Below, piece after piece: positions 16,310 through 24,132 of a stretch of 64,000 bases of DNA (within the stretch, counting starts at the first letter, position 1; every line of letters starts with the position of its first letter). Under the pieces are notes generated by a model. That model was not told where the DNA came from and did not search any database. It was given only the letters and a program-made list of their open reading frames with translations. Location: the NCBI GenBank assembly GCA_964441755.1, contig CAYTVG010000002.1, positions 248,001 to 312,000 of the forward strand, written 5' to 3'. Source of the stretch: JAUMBM01 sp964441755. GTDB lineage: Bacteria > Bacteroidota > Bacteroidia > Chitinophagales > Saprospiraceae. The position numbers and the translations under genes were made by a program.

Positions 16310-18217
16310 TCATTTAACCTCAAGGGTGATAATTACATCATCTTCATTTACCTCCTGGCCATGTCGTACGACAATCTCCCGGACAGTGCCCGACTGGGTC
16401 GAAGTGATGGCGTTCATCACTTTCATAGCTTCAATATACCCGACTACATCACCTGCTTTGACGCTGCTGCCCACCTGAATTGCTTTATCTGCCGGATCGC
16501 GTGTCAGCAAAAATTTTCCCTCCAGTGGAGCTGTTATGTTGGCGCTTCGGCTGTCAGTAGTTGTACTGCCAGCCTTTTCAGGCTGCTGCGCGCTGGCCTG
16601 CATCGGCTTGTCAGGGGAAGCTGCTGCATCCTGTTCGTAATCAATACGCACCTGATAGGCTTTGCCATCAACGGTTATGGTGAGCTGGCGTGGCGCCTGC
16701 GCCGCCGCCAGTGCAGCCGTGGCCACCTCAGCGGGCGCGGGCGCAGTTGCGCCGGCTGAGGCGCGCTGGCGGGCGAGGTCTTTTTCAAAATCGGCTTTGG
16801 CATCACCCGATTTGTAGCGTTCGTACTCGCGGGGGTGCAATGCGTATTCGAGCAGTTCTTCTTCGTCCTGACCTAGCGACCAGCCCTTGTTTTGCATGAG
16901 CTCGCGGTACTTAGGCAACTCATCGGGATAAAGATCCTGCGGATTACCTGTGAAGAAGATACGTTCATTTTCCTCCGCAAGGGCTACTATTTCAGCACCC
17001 AGCTTACCGGGCAACGGACCACTTCCCCCCAGAATCATATTCCAGGTATTCTCGTCTATGAGTGACCAGCGCTCACGCCCTTTGGCACGCTGTATGACAT
17101 TGACCAGCGCCACGTTTTTGACGTACTGGCTGTAGGGGGTGACGAGGGGAGGATAACCCAGGCGGGGCCATACATACTGAACCTCTTCGAACAACCGCAG
17201 CAACAGCTCGTCGATGGTAAGCTGTTGCATTCCTTCTTTTTGCAGCCACTTATTGAGACTGTTCAGGCTTTTTTCGAGATCTGCCATCAAGCTGCCCATC
17301 ATGCCCCCCGGCAAGCCGGGGCCGATGAGGAGGCTGTTCATGAGGCGGTTTTGCGGACTGATGTAGTAGCCCAGAAAGTCATCAATAAAGCGCTGATTGA
17401 GCTGTCGGGCCTCCATATAGGCCTTGATGTTGACATCCGGGAGTGAGAAACCAGCATCTTTGAGCATCGCATGGATGGTGAGCAGGTCCGGGTGTCCTGT
17501 GCCCCAGCTTAGCGGCTCCATACCTACGTCGATGATGTCCGCTCCTGCGCGGGCGGCTTCCAGGCAAGAAGCCACCGAAAAACCCGGCGTTGCATGACCG
17601 TGGTACTGCAGCAGCATGCTGGGGTGGCGTTCTTTAATACCCTTTATCATACGTCCGATGGAAGCCGGCCGGCCCACACCTGCCATATCTTTGATGGCAA
17701 TCTCCTGAGCACCTAGCTCGATGAAGCGGTCAGCAAGCCGGATGTAATACGCTACGGTATGCACAGGCGAATGCGTTATGGACAGAGCCCCCTGCGCAAT
17801 CATACCGGCTTCACGCGCATACTGAAAGGACAGCGCCAGGTTGTCGGCATGGTTGAGTCCGTCAAAAGAGCGGGAAATGTCCGTCCCCTGCTTCTTTTTT
17901 ACCGCAAACATAAGCTTGCGTACATCTGCCCCGACGGCATTCATACTCAATGCATTGATGCCCCGCTCGAGCATTTGTGTCTGTATACCTGCCTTATGGA
18001 AGGGGCGAGTCCAGGCTCTTACAGCAGCATTGGGGTTTTCACCGGCCAGCAGGCATATCTGTTCAAATCCGCCACCATTGGCTTCTACCCGAGCAAAACA
18101 GCCCATATCAATGATGGGCTCTGCTACCTGCTGCAGCTGGTCGACCCGGGGCATATACTTGCCCGAAGACTGCCACATATCGCGGTACACCAAACACAGT
18201 TGAATCTCTTTGGTCAT
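16310..18217 (-). CDS. oadA: Biotin-dependent carboxyltransferase with biotin carrier domain (decarboxylase alpha subunit)
   Basis: Cytoplasmic subunit of 635 residues that transfers CO2 from the substrate to biotin. The TIM-barrel carboxyltransferase domain covers about residues 1-290: Asp13 in YRDMWQS, the probable carbamylated Lys176 in AIKDMAG and metal ligands His206/His208 in YHGHATPG. A conserved carboxylase domain follows (about 310-470), then an Ala/Pro-rich linker and a C-terminal biotinyl domain. The biotin Lys is 599 in EAMKVMN, 36 residues before the end, the usual position. The N-terminus has YRDMWQSSGKY instead of the canonical TLRDAHQS, a variant I associate with Bacteroidota methylmalonyl-CoA/oxaloacetate decarboxylase subunits. 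Gaps to the gamma and beta genes are 6 and 1 bases. Confidence 0.9.
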   Translation of the reverse strand: MTKEIQLCLVYRDMWQSSGKYMPRVDQLQQVAEPIIDMGCFARVEANGGGFEQICLLAGENPNAAVRAWTRPFHKAGIQTQMLERGINALSMNAVGADVRKLMFAVKKKQGTDISRSFDGLNHADNLALSFQYAREAGMIAQGALSITHSPVHTVAYYIRLADRFIELGAQEIAIKDMAGVGRPASIGRMIKGIKERHPSMLLQYHGHATPGFSVASCLEAARAGADIIDVGMEPLSWGTGHPDLLTIHAMLKDAGFSLPDVNIKAYMEARQLNQRFIDDFLGYYISPQNRLMNSLLIGPGLPGGMMGSLMADLEKSLNSLNKWLQKEGMQQLTIDELLLRLFEEVQYVWPRLGYPPLVTPYSQYVKNVALVNVIQRAKGRERWSLIDENTWNMILGGSGPLPGKLGAEIVALAEENERIFFTGNPQDLYPDELPKYRELMQNKGWSLGQDEEELLEYALHPREYERYKSGDAKADFEKDLARQRASAGATAPAPAEVATAALAAAQAPRQLTITVDGKAYQVRIDYEQDAAASPDKPMQASAQQPEKAGSTTTDSRSANITAPLEGKFLLTRDPADKAIQVGSSVKAGDVVGYIEAMKVMNAITSTQSGTVREIVVRHGQEVNEDDVIITLEVK

Positions 18218-18223
18218 AGTTGG

Positions 18224-18511
18224 TTAGTCGTCTTGTGGTTTTTTATCAATGGAAGTAGCTGTGAGCAGCCGGCCACGCCCGTTTGTGGCTGCTGCCACGG
18301 CTGCTGCCAGCACAGCCACTATGGGATCCGGAGCTACAGTCCGGGGGGCGGCTGGTAAATCGGGCGTTGTCGGGGGCAAATCCGCATCTGTGTAATGGTT
18401 GGTGATCCGGATCAGCAGCCTTCCCAGGGCAACAACAAGTGCCAGCGCCACAAAAACAACCCCCATACCCAGTAACAAGGCTGACACAGCAATTGAAAAG
18501 GGTGAGCTCAT
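18224..18511 (-). CDS. oadG: OadG-like decarboxylase gamma subunit
   Basis: Small membrane anchor subunit of the Na+-pumping decarboxylase, 95 residues. One N-terminal transmembrane helix (SALLLGMGVVFVALALVVALGRL, about residues 10-33) is followed by a Pro/Ala-rich linker and a short tail (AVLAAAVAAATNGRGR). OadG proteins are poorly conserved, so the call rests on size, topology and position directly upstream of the alpha subunit gene. First gene of the gamma-alpha-beta operon, with a -7-like box only 23 bases upstream. Confidence 0.82.
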   Translation of the reverse strand: MSSPFSIAVSALLLGMGVVFVALALVVALGRLLIRITNHYTDADLPPTTPDLPAAPRTVAPDPIVAVLAAAVAAATNGRGRLLTATSIDKKPQDD

Positions 18512-18533
18512 AGCTGAAAAAATTGGTCAGCGG

Positions 18534-18541
18534 CAAATATA
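18534..18541 (-). promoter_or_regulatory. Probable -7 box (TATATTTG) of the decarboxylase operon
   Basis: TATATTTG on the minus strand fits TAnnTTTG and is 23 bases before the OadG start codon, implying a very short leader. There is no convincing TTG at the -33 distance. Confidence 0.5.
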
Positions 18542-18671
18542 ATAAAATAACAATACTTTGTTGGCAGGCAGAATATTGTTTTGAAAAAATGCGAATAAAT
18601 GTAGTTGATTTATTGTTTTTTCAATAAATATACCCGTTGGCTGAACGATTTCTATTAATTGTGACATTTTG

Positions 18672-18703
18672 TTGTAAGTAGCGGCTACAACGTCCTATCT
18701 TTG
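18672..18703 (+). promoter_or_regulatory. Promoter of the aspartate kinase gene (TTG / TATCTTTG)
   Basis: TTG at 18672-18674 and TATCTTTG at 18696-18703 are separated by 21 bases, matching the Bacteroidota -33/-7 arrangement. It supports starting the protein at the ATG at 18733 rather than at an upstream TTG. Confidence 0.65.
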
Positions 18704-18732
18704 CATCACTTTTGAGCTTATCTATAGCAGGC

Positions 18733-20031
18733 ATGAAAAAAAATCTGAAGGTCTTCAAATTTGGTGGCGCTTCCCTCAAAGACGCGGCTGCTGTACGAAA
18801 CGTTGGCAATATTCTAACCCGCTACCTGGACGACAAATTGCTGATCGTTGTGTCGGCTATGGGTAAGACTACCGATGCGCTGGAGAAGGTCGTGGTCGCG
18901 CATGCCCGGGAAACGGGAGAAGCGCTGCAGCTGTTGGAGCAGATCAAACAGACACATGAACTGCTGTGTCATGAGTTGTTTGGTGCAGCGCACGAGGTGT
19001 ATGCACACATCAATGATCTGTTTGTCTCCGTCGAATGGGTACTGGATGAACCTCCGCATGAAAACTATGACTACATGTACGACCAGATTATTGGTCTGGG
19101 CGAGCTGGTATCCAGCCGTATCGTGCATGCATGGCTCAACCAGCTGGGCCTGCCCACCGAGTGGCTGGACGCACGTGATGTGATTTTGACAGACGATATT
19201 TTCCGTGAGGGCTGGGTGCAATGGGAAGAGACAGAGGCTCGTGCGGAACGAATCGTCAGGCCCATGCTCGAAAAAAATGGCTTTATCCTGACACAGGGCT
19301 TTATTGGTAGCACTACCGAGAATTTCACCACAACCCTTGGTCGCGAGGGATCGGATTATACAGCGGCCATTTTTAGCTACTGCCTCGATGCTGAAAGTAT
19401 GACCATCTGGAAAGATGTGCCGGGGGTACTCACAGCGGATCCCCGCAAATTTGAAAACGTCATCAAGCTCGACCGGCTGTCGTATAAAGAGGCCATCGAG
19501 ATGACCTACTACGGGGCCAAAGTTATCCACCCCAAGACAATCAAACCGCTGCAGAATAAGTCAATACCGCTTTTTGTTAAATCATTCCTGAAACCGGAGG
19601 ATGAGGGTACCTTTATCTCCGCAGAGGTGGAAGATCACTATCCACCGATGGTAGCAGTAGAATCGCAGCAGGCACTTTTGCACATTTCCACCCGGGATTT
19701 TTCTTTCGTGGCAGAGCATCACATCAGCCTCCTGTTCCAGTTTATTGCTGATCTGCGATTGCAGGTGAATATGATGCAGAACACGGCCATCAGCTTTAAT
19801 GTCTGCTTTAACGATACCGACGACAAAATTGATCGTTTCATGAAGCTGATCGACAAGGATTTCAAAGCCATTGTCGATCGAAATCTGGAACTGATTACCG
19901 TACGGCATGCACTGCCTGAAGTGATTGATAACCTCCGCAAAGGCAAGATTGTGTTGGTGGAAGAACGCATGGGGGATACTGTCATGATGGTCGTTAAGGA
20001 TGTACCTGTATTGCGCAGGCGTGAAAACTAG
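18733..20031 (+). CDS. lysC: Aspartate kinase (monofunctional)
   Basis: Phosphorylates L-aspartate, the first step towards lysine, threonine and methionine; 432 residues. The N-terminal amino-acid kinase signature is FKFGGASLKDA (about residues 8-18). LTQGFIGSTTENFTTTLGREGSDYTAAIF (about 186-214) forms the nucleotide/substrate site, and WKDVPGVLTADPR is typical. The C-terminal part (about 300-432) should hold paired ACT domains for feedback regulation. No homoserine dehydrogenase domain is attached. The gene is divergent from the decarboxylase operon and has its own promoter. The symbol lysC is by family; the isozyme specificity is unknown. Confidence 0.9.
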   Translation: MKKNLKVFKFGGASLKDAAAVRNVGNILTRYLDDKLLIVVSAMGKTTDALEKVVVAHARETGEALQLLEQIKQTHELLCHELFGAAHEVYAHINDLFVSVEWVLDEPPHENYDYMYDQIIGLGELVSSRIVHAWLNQLGLPTEWLDARDVILTDDIFREGWVQWEETEARAERIVRPMLEKNGFILTQGFIGSTTENFTTTLGREGSDYTAAIFSYCLDAESMTIWKDVPGVLTADPRKFENVIKLDRLSYKEAIEMTYYGAKVIHPKTIKPLQNKSIPLFVKSFLKPEDEGTFISAEVEDHYPPMVAVESQQALLHISTRDFSFVAEHHISLLFQFIADLRLQVNMMQNTAISFNVCFNDTDDKIDRFMKLIDKDFKAIVDRNLELITVRHALPEVIDNLRKGKIVLVEERMGDTVMMVVKDVPVLRRREN

Positions 20032-20153
20032 ACAGGCAGCCATCCTGCAGCCGGCAAGAGTCGCTGCAGGATTGTCGGTTAGATTCGCAGTATCTGTCCG
20101 AACAGTTGTCGTCAATTGCGTATATTCGCCTATTGTTTTGCTTTTATTAAGTC

Positions 20154-20669
20154 ATGCGTATGGATTCTATGCCTCGTCCCGAACCACCGCCATTCACAAT
20201 TACTGACTGGCTGCTCGAATCAGCAGCTTTGGTGCTGCTTGTGGGTTTGTGGGTATTGGTTGCCGTAGCTTATCCCTACCTGCCGGAGGTAATTCCCATA
20301 CATTTCAATCTTAAAGGTCAGGCCGATGGTTTTGGCTCAAAGGATTTTATCTGGTTGGAGCCGCTGGTTGCATCTGCGCTGTATACGGTCATGACACTTG
20401 TCAATCGCAGGCCGGACACTTTCAACTATCCCGTTAAGATTACCCCTGAGAATGCCGGCAGGCAGTATGCACTTGCCAGCCGGCTGATGCGATATCTAAA
20501 GCTGATTGTCGTGGCCGTGATGCTCATAATCGTTTTATTTGTCGCACTGCCCGCCATGGGCGTGGCACTCGCCTTGCCCAACTGGCTGTTGCCAGCCTTT
20601 TTGGTCCTCATTTTTGGTCCGGTGGCAACCTATATCTGGCGATCGGTGCAGGAGGATAAAAAACCATAA
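20154..20669 (+). CDS. DUF1648-type membrane protein
   Basis: 171-residue membrane protein with four predicted hydrophobic helices. The conserved DUF1648 segment YPYLPEVIPIHFNLKGQADGFGSKDFIWLEP lies after the first helix, as in SdpI-like proteins. Function of this short form is unknown; in Bacillus SdpI the family gives immunity to a toxin, which should not be assumed here. In-frame ATG codons at 20154, 20160 and 20169 make the exact start uncertain. A weak -7-like TATATTCG lies about 30-40 bases upstream. Confidence 0.75.
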   Translation: MRMDSMPRPEPPPFTITDWLLESAALVLLVGLWVLVAVAYPYLPEVIPIHFNLKGQADGFGSKDFIWLEPLVASALYTVMTLVNRRPDTFNYPVKITPENAGRQYALASRLMRYLKLIVVAVMLIIVLFVALPAMGVALALPNWLLPAFLVLIFGPVATYIWRSVQEDKKP

Positions 20670-20745
20670 ATGTCGCGGGCGTTCTGTTAAAGACTTACTT
20701 AGTGTATTTTTTACAAGAATATCGAAAAGTAAGTGACTTAAGTTG

Positions 20746-20753
20746 TATTTTTG
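20746..20753 (+). promoter_or_regulatory. Possible -7 box (TATTTTTG) for the phosphorylase gene
   Basis: TATTTTTG matches TAnnTTTG and is 58 bases before the start codon. A matching TTG near -33 is not seen. Confidence 0.35.
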
Positions 20754-20811
20754 CCGGTATTTTCAATAATATTAGTCCTTTGCGGGTAGTTCCCGCCAGA
20801 AAACAAAAGCC

Positions 20812-23370
20812 ATGATCGGACAACTCAGCGACGAACAAATCAAGCTAAAGCGGATTTATATAGCCTCAAAACTTCCTGACTCGCTGGTTCCGCTACAGGA
20901 GCTTGCCATGAACATCTGGTGGTCCTGGAATCCGGCGGCTGTTTCTCTTTTTCAGGAAATTGACCCCGACAAGTTTGAGTCGCTCAACCACAATCCGGTA
21001 GCGCTGCTGGATCAGCTGAATCCCGAGCGGGCAGCCAGTTTGGCGGGAGATGAAGGCTTCCTGCAGCGTTTGCAGGAGGTTATGGATGCTTTTCACGGAT
21101 ACATGGATGCGTCCCTGCCCGAAGATCAACCCAAGATTGCTTACTTCAGCATGGAGTATGGTCTGCACATATCGCTCAGGCTGTACTCCGGCGGTTTGGG
21201 GGTACTGGCCGGCGATTATCTCAAGGAAGCCAGCGACAACAATGCTTCCTTTGTGGCTGTCGGTCTTTTGTATCGCTACGGCTATTTCAATCAGGCGGTG
21301 GCGCTCAATGGTGATCAGATTCACCAGTTTCCCCCGCAGGAATTTACCAAATTGCCATTAAGTCCTGTGCGCGATGCGCAAGCTGAGTGGCTTAAAATAA
21401 AGATAGGATTGTCAGGTCGCATGGTTGCGGCTAAGGTGTGGGTATTGCAGGTAGGTCGTATCCCGCTCTACCTGCTGGACACGGATATAGAAGAGAATAG
21501 CTGGGAAGACCGTTCGCTGACACACCAGCTTTACGGTGGCAACAATGAGCACCGGCTCAAGCAGGAAATATTGTTGGGCATCGGGGGAATAAAAATGCTG
21601 AAGGCCATGGGGCTGGAAGCGGATATCTACCATTGTAATGAAGGGCATGCTGCTTTTCAGGGGTTGGAGCGCCTGCGCAACTACGTACAGGAGGGGCTTC
21701 GTTATGAGGAAGCTGTGGAGCTGGTGCGCTCTTCTTCGCTTTTTACAACACATACCCCCGTGCCTGCCGGCCATGATCATTTTCCCGAACAACTCATACA
21801 GGCCTACCTGTACCACTATGCCCACGACCTGGGGATCAGCTGGCAGGATTTTATGGCGCTGGGGCGTATTCGTGCTACGGACAGCGGGGAGCAGTTTAAC
21901 ATGAGCCATTTGGCCATCCGGCTTTCACAGGAGGTCAACGGGGTGAGTCGCCTGCACGGCATGGTGTCTCAGAAGATGTTTAACACGCTTTTCCCGGGCT
22001 ATGTACCCGAGGAGCTGAGTATTGGTTATGTGACCAACAGTGTCCATTATCCAACCTGGGTGGCCAATGAGTGGCGTGCTTTGTATGATCGCACCTTTGG
22101 CGAAGGCTATCTGAAAGACCAGTCGAACAAAGACTACTGGCGCAAAATCCACGGGCTTGAAGATGAGGAAATATGGTCGATCAGGACCACCTGTAAGCAG
22201 CGACTGCTGGCCTATGTGCGCCAGAAGATGCAGGCTGATCTGGCGCGCCGCGGCGCCAGTCCCCGGTCGATCTTTGAGGCGGTCAACCAGATTCGTGAAG
22301 ATGCCCTGCTGTTGGGCTTTGCCCGTCGTTTTGCCACCTATAAGCGGGCACAGTTGTTATTTACCAATCTGGACAGGTTGCGGGCTATTGTAAACAATCC
22401 CGACCGGCCGGTCATGTTTATTTTTGCCGGCAAGGCACACCCGGCAGATGGCGGCGGGCAGGATCTCATCCGCCACATCGTCAGCGTCAGCAAGCAACCG
22501 GAATTTATGGGCAAGATCATTTTCCTGGAGGATTACAACATGGAGATGGCCAAATTGCTGGTGCAGGGAGTGGATATATGGCTCAATACACCTACACGTC
22601 CGATGGAGGCGTCGGGTACCAGCGGGATGAAAGCTGTGATGAATGGGGTACTCAACTTTAGTGTGCTCGATGGCTGGTGGTCGGAGGGCTATCGCCCCGG
22701 CGCTGGTTGGGCGTTGCCGGAGGAGGCCGCCTACGAGGATGCAGGTTTACAGAATGAGCTTGATGCGGAGACCATTTACAATTTATTGGAGTCAGAGATT
22801 GCGCCTGCCTATTTTGATCGCAACGAGGAGGGTCTTTCTGCGAAGTGGATTGGTTTTATCAAAAACAACATTGCAGAGATTGCACCGGAGTTTACCATGA
22901 AGCGCATGCTCGACGATTATTACGAGCGATTCTACCAAAAACTATTCCAGCGCAGCCAGGCGATGCGGGCTGATGGTAATGTGTTGGCGCGCAATATGGC
23001 ACAGTGGAAGCAGCTGGTGCAAAAGAAATGGGACAGCGTGCATGCCATTGAGGTTACGGCTTTTGATTCTTCCAACCACGCACTGCCGTTGGGAGAGGAG
23101 TTTAAAGCTTCGATACGCCTGTTCCTGTCGGGTATTCCGGCGCAGCACGTCGGTGTCGAGGTTGTCTTTTTCAAGCGTATCAGCGAAAAGGAAGTCGAGC
23201 TTAAGCGGGCATTTCCTTTTCAGCTAACGGAGATTCAGGGTGATACAGCCAAGTACGAGATTAGTACGATTCCCCGGCTGACAGGCGTATACGAATATGG
23301 TTTTCGGATATTTCCGCAGCACCCTGCGCTGCCGCACCGGCAGGATCTCAACCTCGTTCACTGGGCTTAG
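20812..23370 (+). CDS. glgP: Alpha-glucan (glycogen/starch) phosphorylase, GT35
   Basis: Releases glucose-1-phosphate from glycogen or maltodextrin using phosphate and pyridoxal phosphate, 852 residues, cytoplasmic. An N-terminal DUF3417-like segment (LQELAMNIWWSWNP) opens the protein, as in the short alpha-glucan phosphorylase branch. IAYFSMEYGLHISLRLYSGGLGVLAGDYLKEASD (about residues 107-140) and IYHCNEGHAAFQGLERL mark the GT35 fold. The PLP-binding lysine is Lys607 in EASGTSGMKAVMNG. An extra C-terminal domain of about 100 residues follows the catalytic fold. No other glycogen genes are adjacent. Confidence 0.92.
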   Translation: MIGQLSDEQIKLKRIYIASKLPDSLVPLQELAMNIWWSWNPAAVSLFQEIDPDKFESLNHNPVALLDQLNPERAASLAGDEGFLQRLQEVMDAFHGYMDASLPEDQPKIAYFSMEYGLHISLRLYSGGLGVLAGDYLKEASDNNASFVAVGLLYRYGYFNQAVALNGDQIHQFPPQEFTKLPLSPVRDAQAEWLKIKIGLSGRMVAAKVWVLQVGRIPLYLLDTDIEENSWEDRSLTHQLYGGNNEHRLKQEILLGIGGIKMLKAMGLEADIYHCNEGHAAFQGLERLRNYVQEGLRYEEAVELVRSSSLFTTHTPVPAGHDHFPEQLIQAYLYHYAHDLGISWQDFMALGRIRATDSGEQFNMSHLAIRLSQEVNGVSRLHGMVSQKMFNTLFPGYVPEELSIGYVTNSVHYPTWVANEWRALYDRTFGEGYLKDQSNKDYWRKIHGLEDEEIWSIRTTCKQRLLAYVRQKMQADLARRGASPRSIFEAVNQIREDALLLGFARRFATYKRAQLLFTNLDRLRAIVNNPDRPVMFIFAGKAHPADGGGQDLIRHIVSVSKQPEFMGKIIFLEDYNMEMAKLLVQGVDIWLNTPTRPMEASGTSGMKAVMNGVLNFSVLDGWWSEGYRPGAGWALPEEAAYEDAGLQNELDAETIYNLLESEIAPAYFDRNEEGLSAKWIGFIKNNIAEIAPEFTMKRMLDDYYERFYQKLFQRSQAMRADGNVLARNMAQWKQLVQKKWDSVHAIEVTAFDSSNHALPLGEEFKASIRLFLSGIPAQHVGVEVVFFKRISEKEVELKRAFPFQLTEIQGDTAKYEISTIPRLTGVYEYGFRIFPQHPALPHRQDLNLVHWA

Positions 23371-23419
23371 TGCATGTCGCCCGGGCTTTTTTCGGGTCGG
23401 CAAAATATCCGGGCATTTC

Positions 23420-23452
23420 CTGAAAGCCGGGGGGCAGCGCCCCGGCTTTCAG
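23420..23452. terminator. Bidirectional terminator hairpin after glgP
   Basis: Perfect 13-bp stem (23420-23432 with 23440-23452) with a 7-nt loop. Its right arm overlaps the last bases of the convergent minus-strand gene. A second GC-rich inverted repeat with a T run lies just upstream (about 23379-23415). Confidence 0.65.
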
Positions 23453-24117
23453 GGCCGCACTACTTTTCCAATCATTTCCCGCAGGCTCATAGCCAGGAAC
23501 AACTGTTCTTCCTTTTCGGAGATATCGGGCAGTAAAAATTCGAAGGCCCGCTCACTGAGGCCTTTGACGGCTGTTGTTGCTTTTTGATTGATGCTTCCAA
23601 TTTCGCGCTCACCGACTTTTACGGGCAACAGCTGTCCTTTGGGAGGGGCTAGCTGTGCTAGTACTTTACCAGTGCGTTTGCCGGTGAGTACGCCCTGCTG
23701 GCTGATGGAGCCTACCTCCTGATTGTCGATATACAGTCGTGTTTCGTTTTTTCGATTCAGGTAAGCATACTCATGTTCTGCTGTTTTGACAAACAGTATC
23801 GAGCTGTTTTTTTTGCCGGGGAACTGTTTGTAGCTGTAGGCTGCCACCGGCTCGTTGAAAATGGTAGTATACACGCCCTGAGCCGAGGTTGACAACCACC
23901 GGCGGACCTGGTGTTTTTGCTGGCCATTGGACATGATTTCGAGTTCTTGCCGGCCGATGGGCGTGAGTTCCGGATGGCGTTTGATGAGTGCGGCTTTCAT
24001 GCGTTCCAGCTCCTGCCAAAGCTTATTTTTGCTGGGGGGCAGGAAGGAGAGGCCCATAAAAAGCAGGATAACAAAGAGTACAGCCAACAGGCCGGAGAGA
24101 ATTGCGAGAAAAATCAT
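23449..24117 (-). CDS. Single-pass membrane protein of unknown function
   Basis: 222 residues with one N-terminal hydrophobic helix (IFLAILSGLLAVLFVILLFMGL). The rest is predicted to be cytoplasmic and beta-rich, with repeated strand-Gly patterns (LYIDNQEVGSISQQGVLTGK, VKVGEREIGSINQKATTAVKGL). I do not recognise a family. It starts 16 bases downstream of the GT2 fusion gene, so it is likely the last gene of a recR-GT2 transcript. Confidence 0.6.
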   Translation of the reverse strand: MIFLAILSGLLAVLFVILLFMGLSFLPPSKNKLWQELERMKAALIKRHPELTPIGRQELEIMSNGQQKHQVRRWLSTSAQGVYTTIFNEPVAAYSYKQFPGKKNSSILFVKTAEHEYAYLNRKNETRLYIDNQEVGSISQQGVLTGKRTGKVLAQLAPPKGQLLPVKVGEREIGSINQKATTAVKGLSERAFEFLLPDISEKEEQLFLAMSLREMIGKVVRP

Positions 24118-24132
24118 AGTACTGTCAATGCA

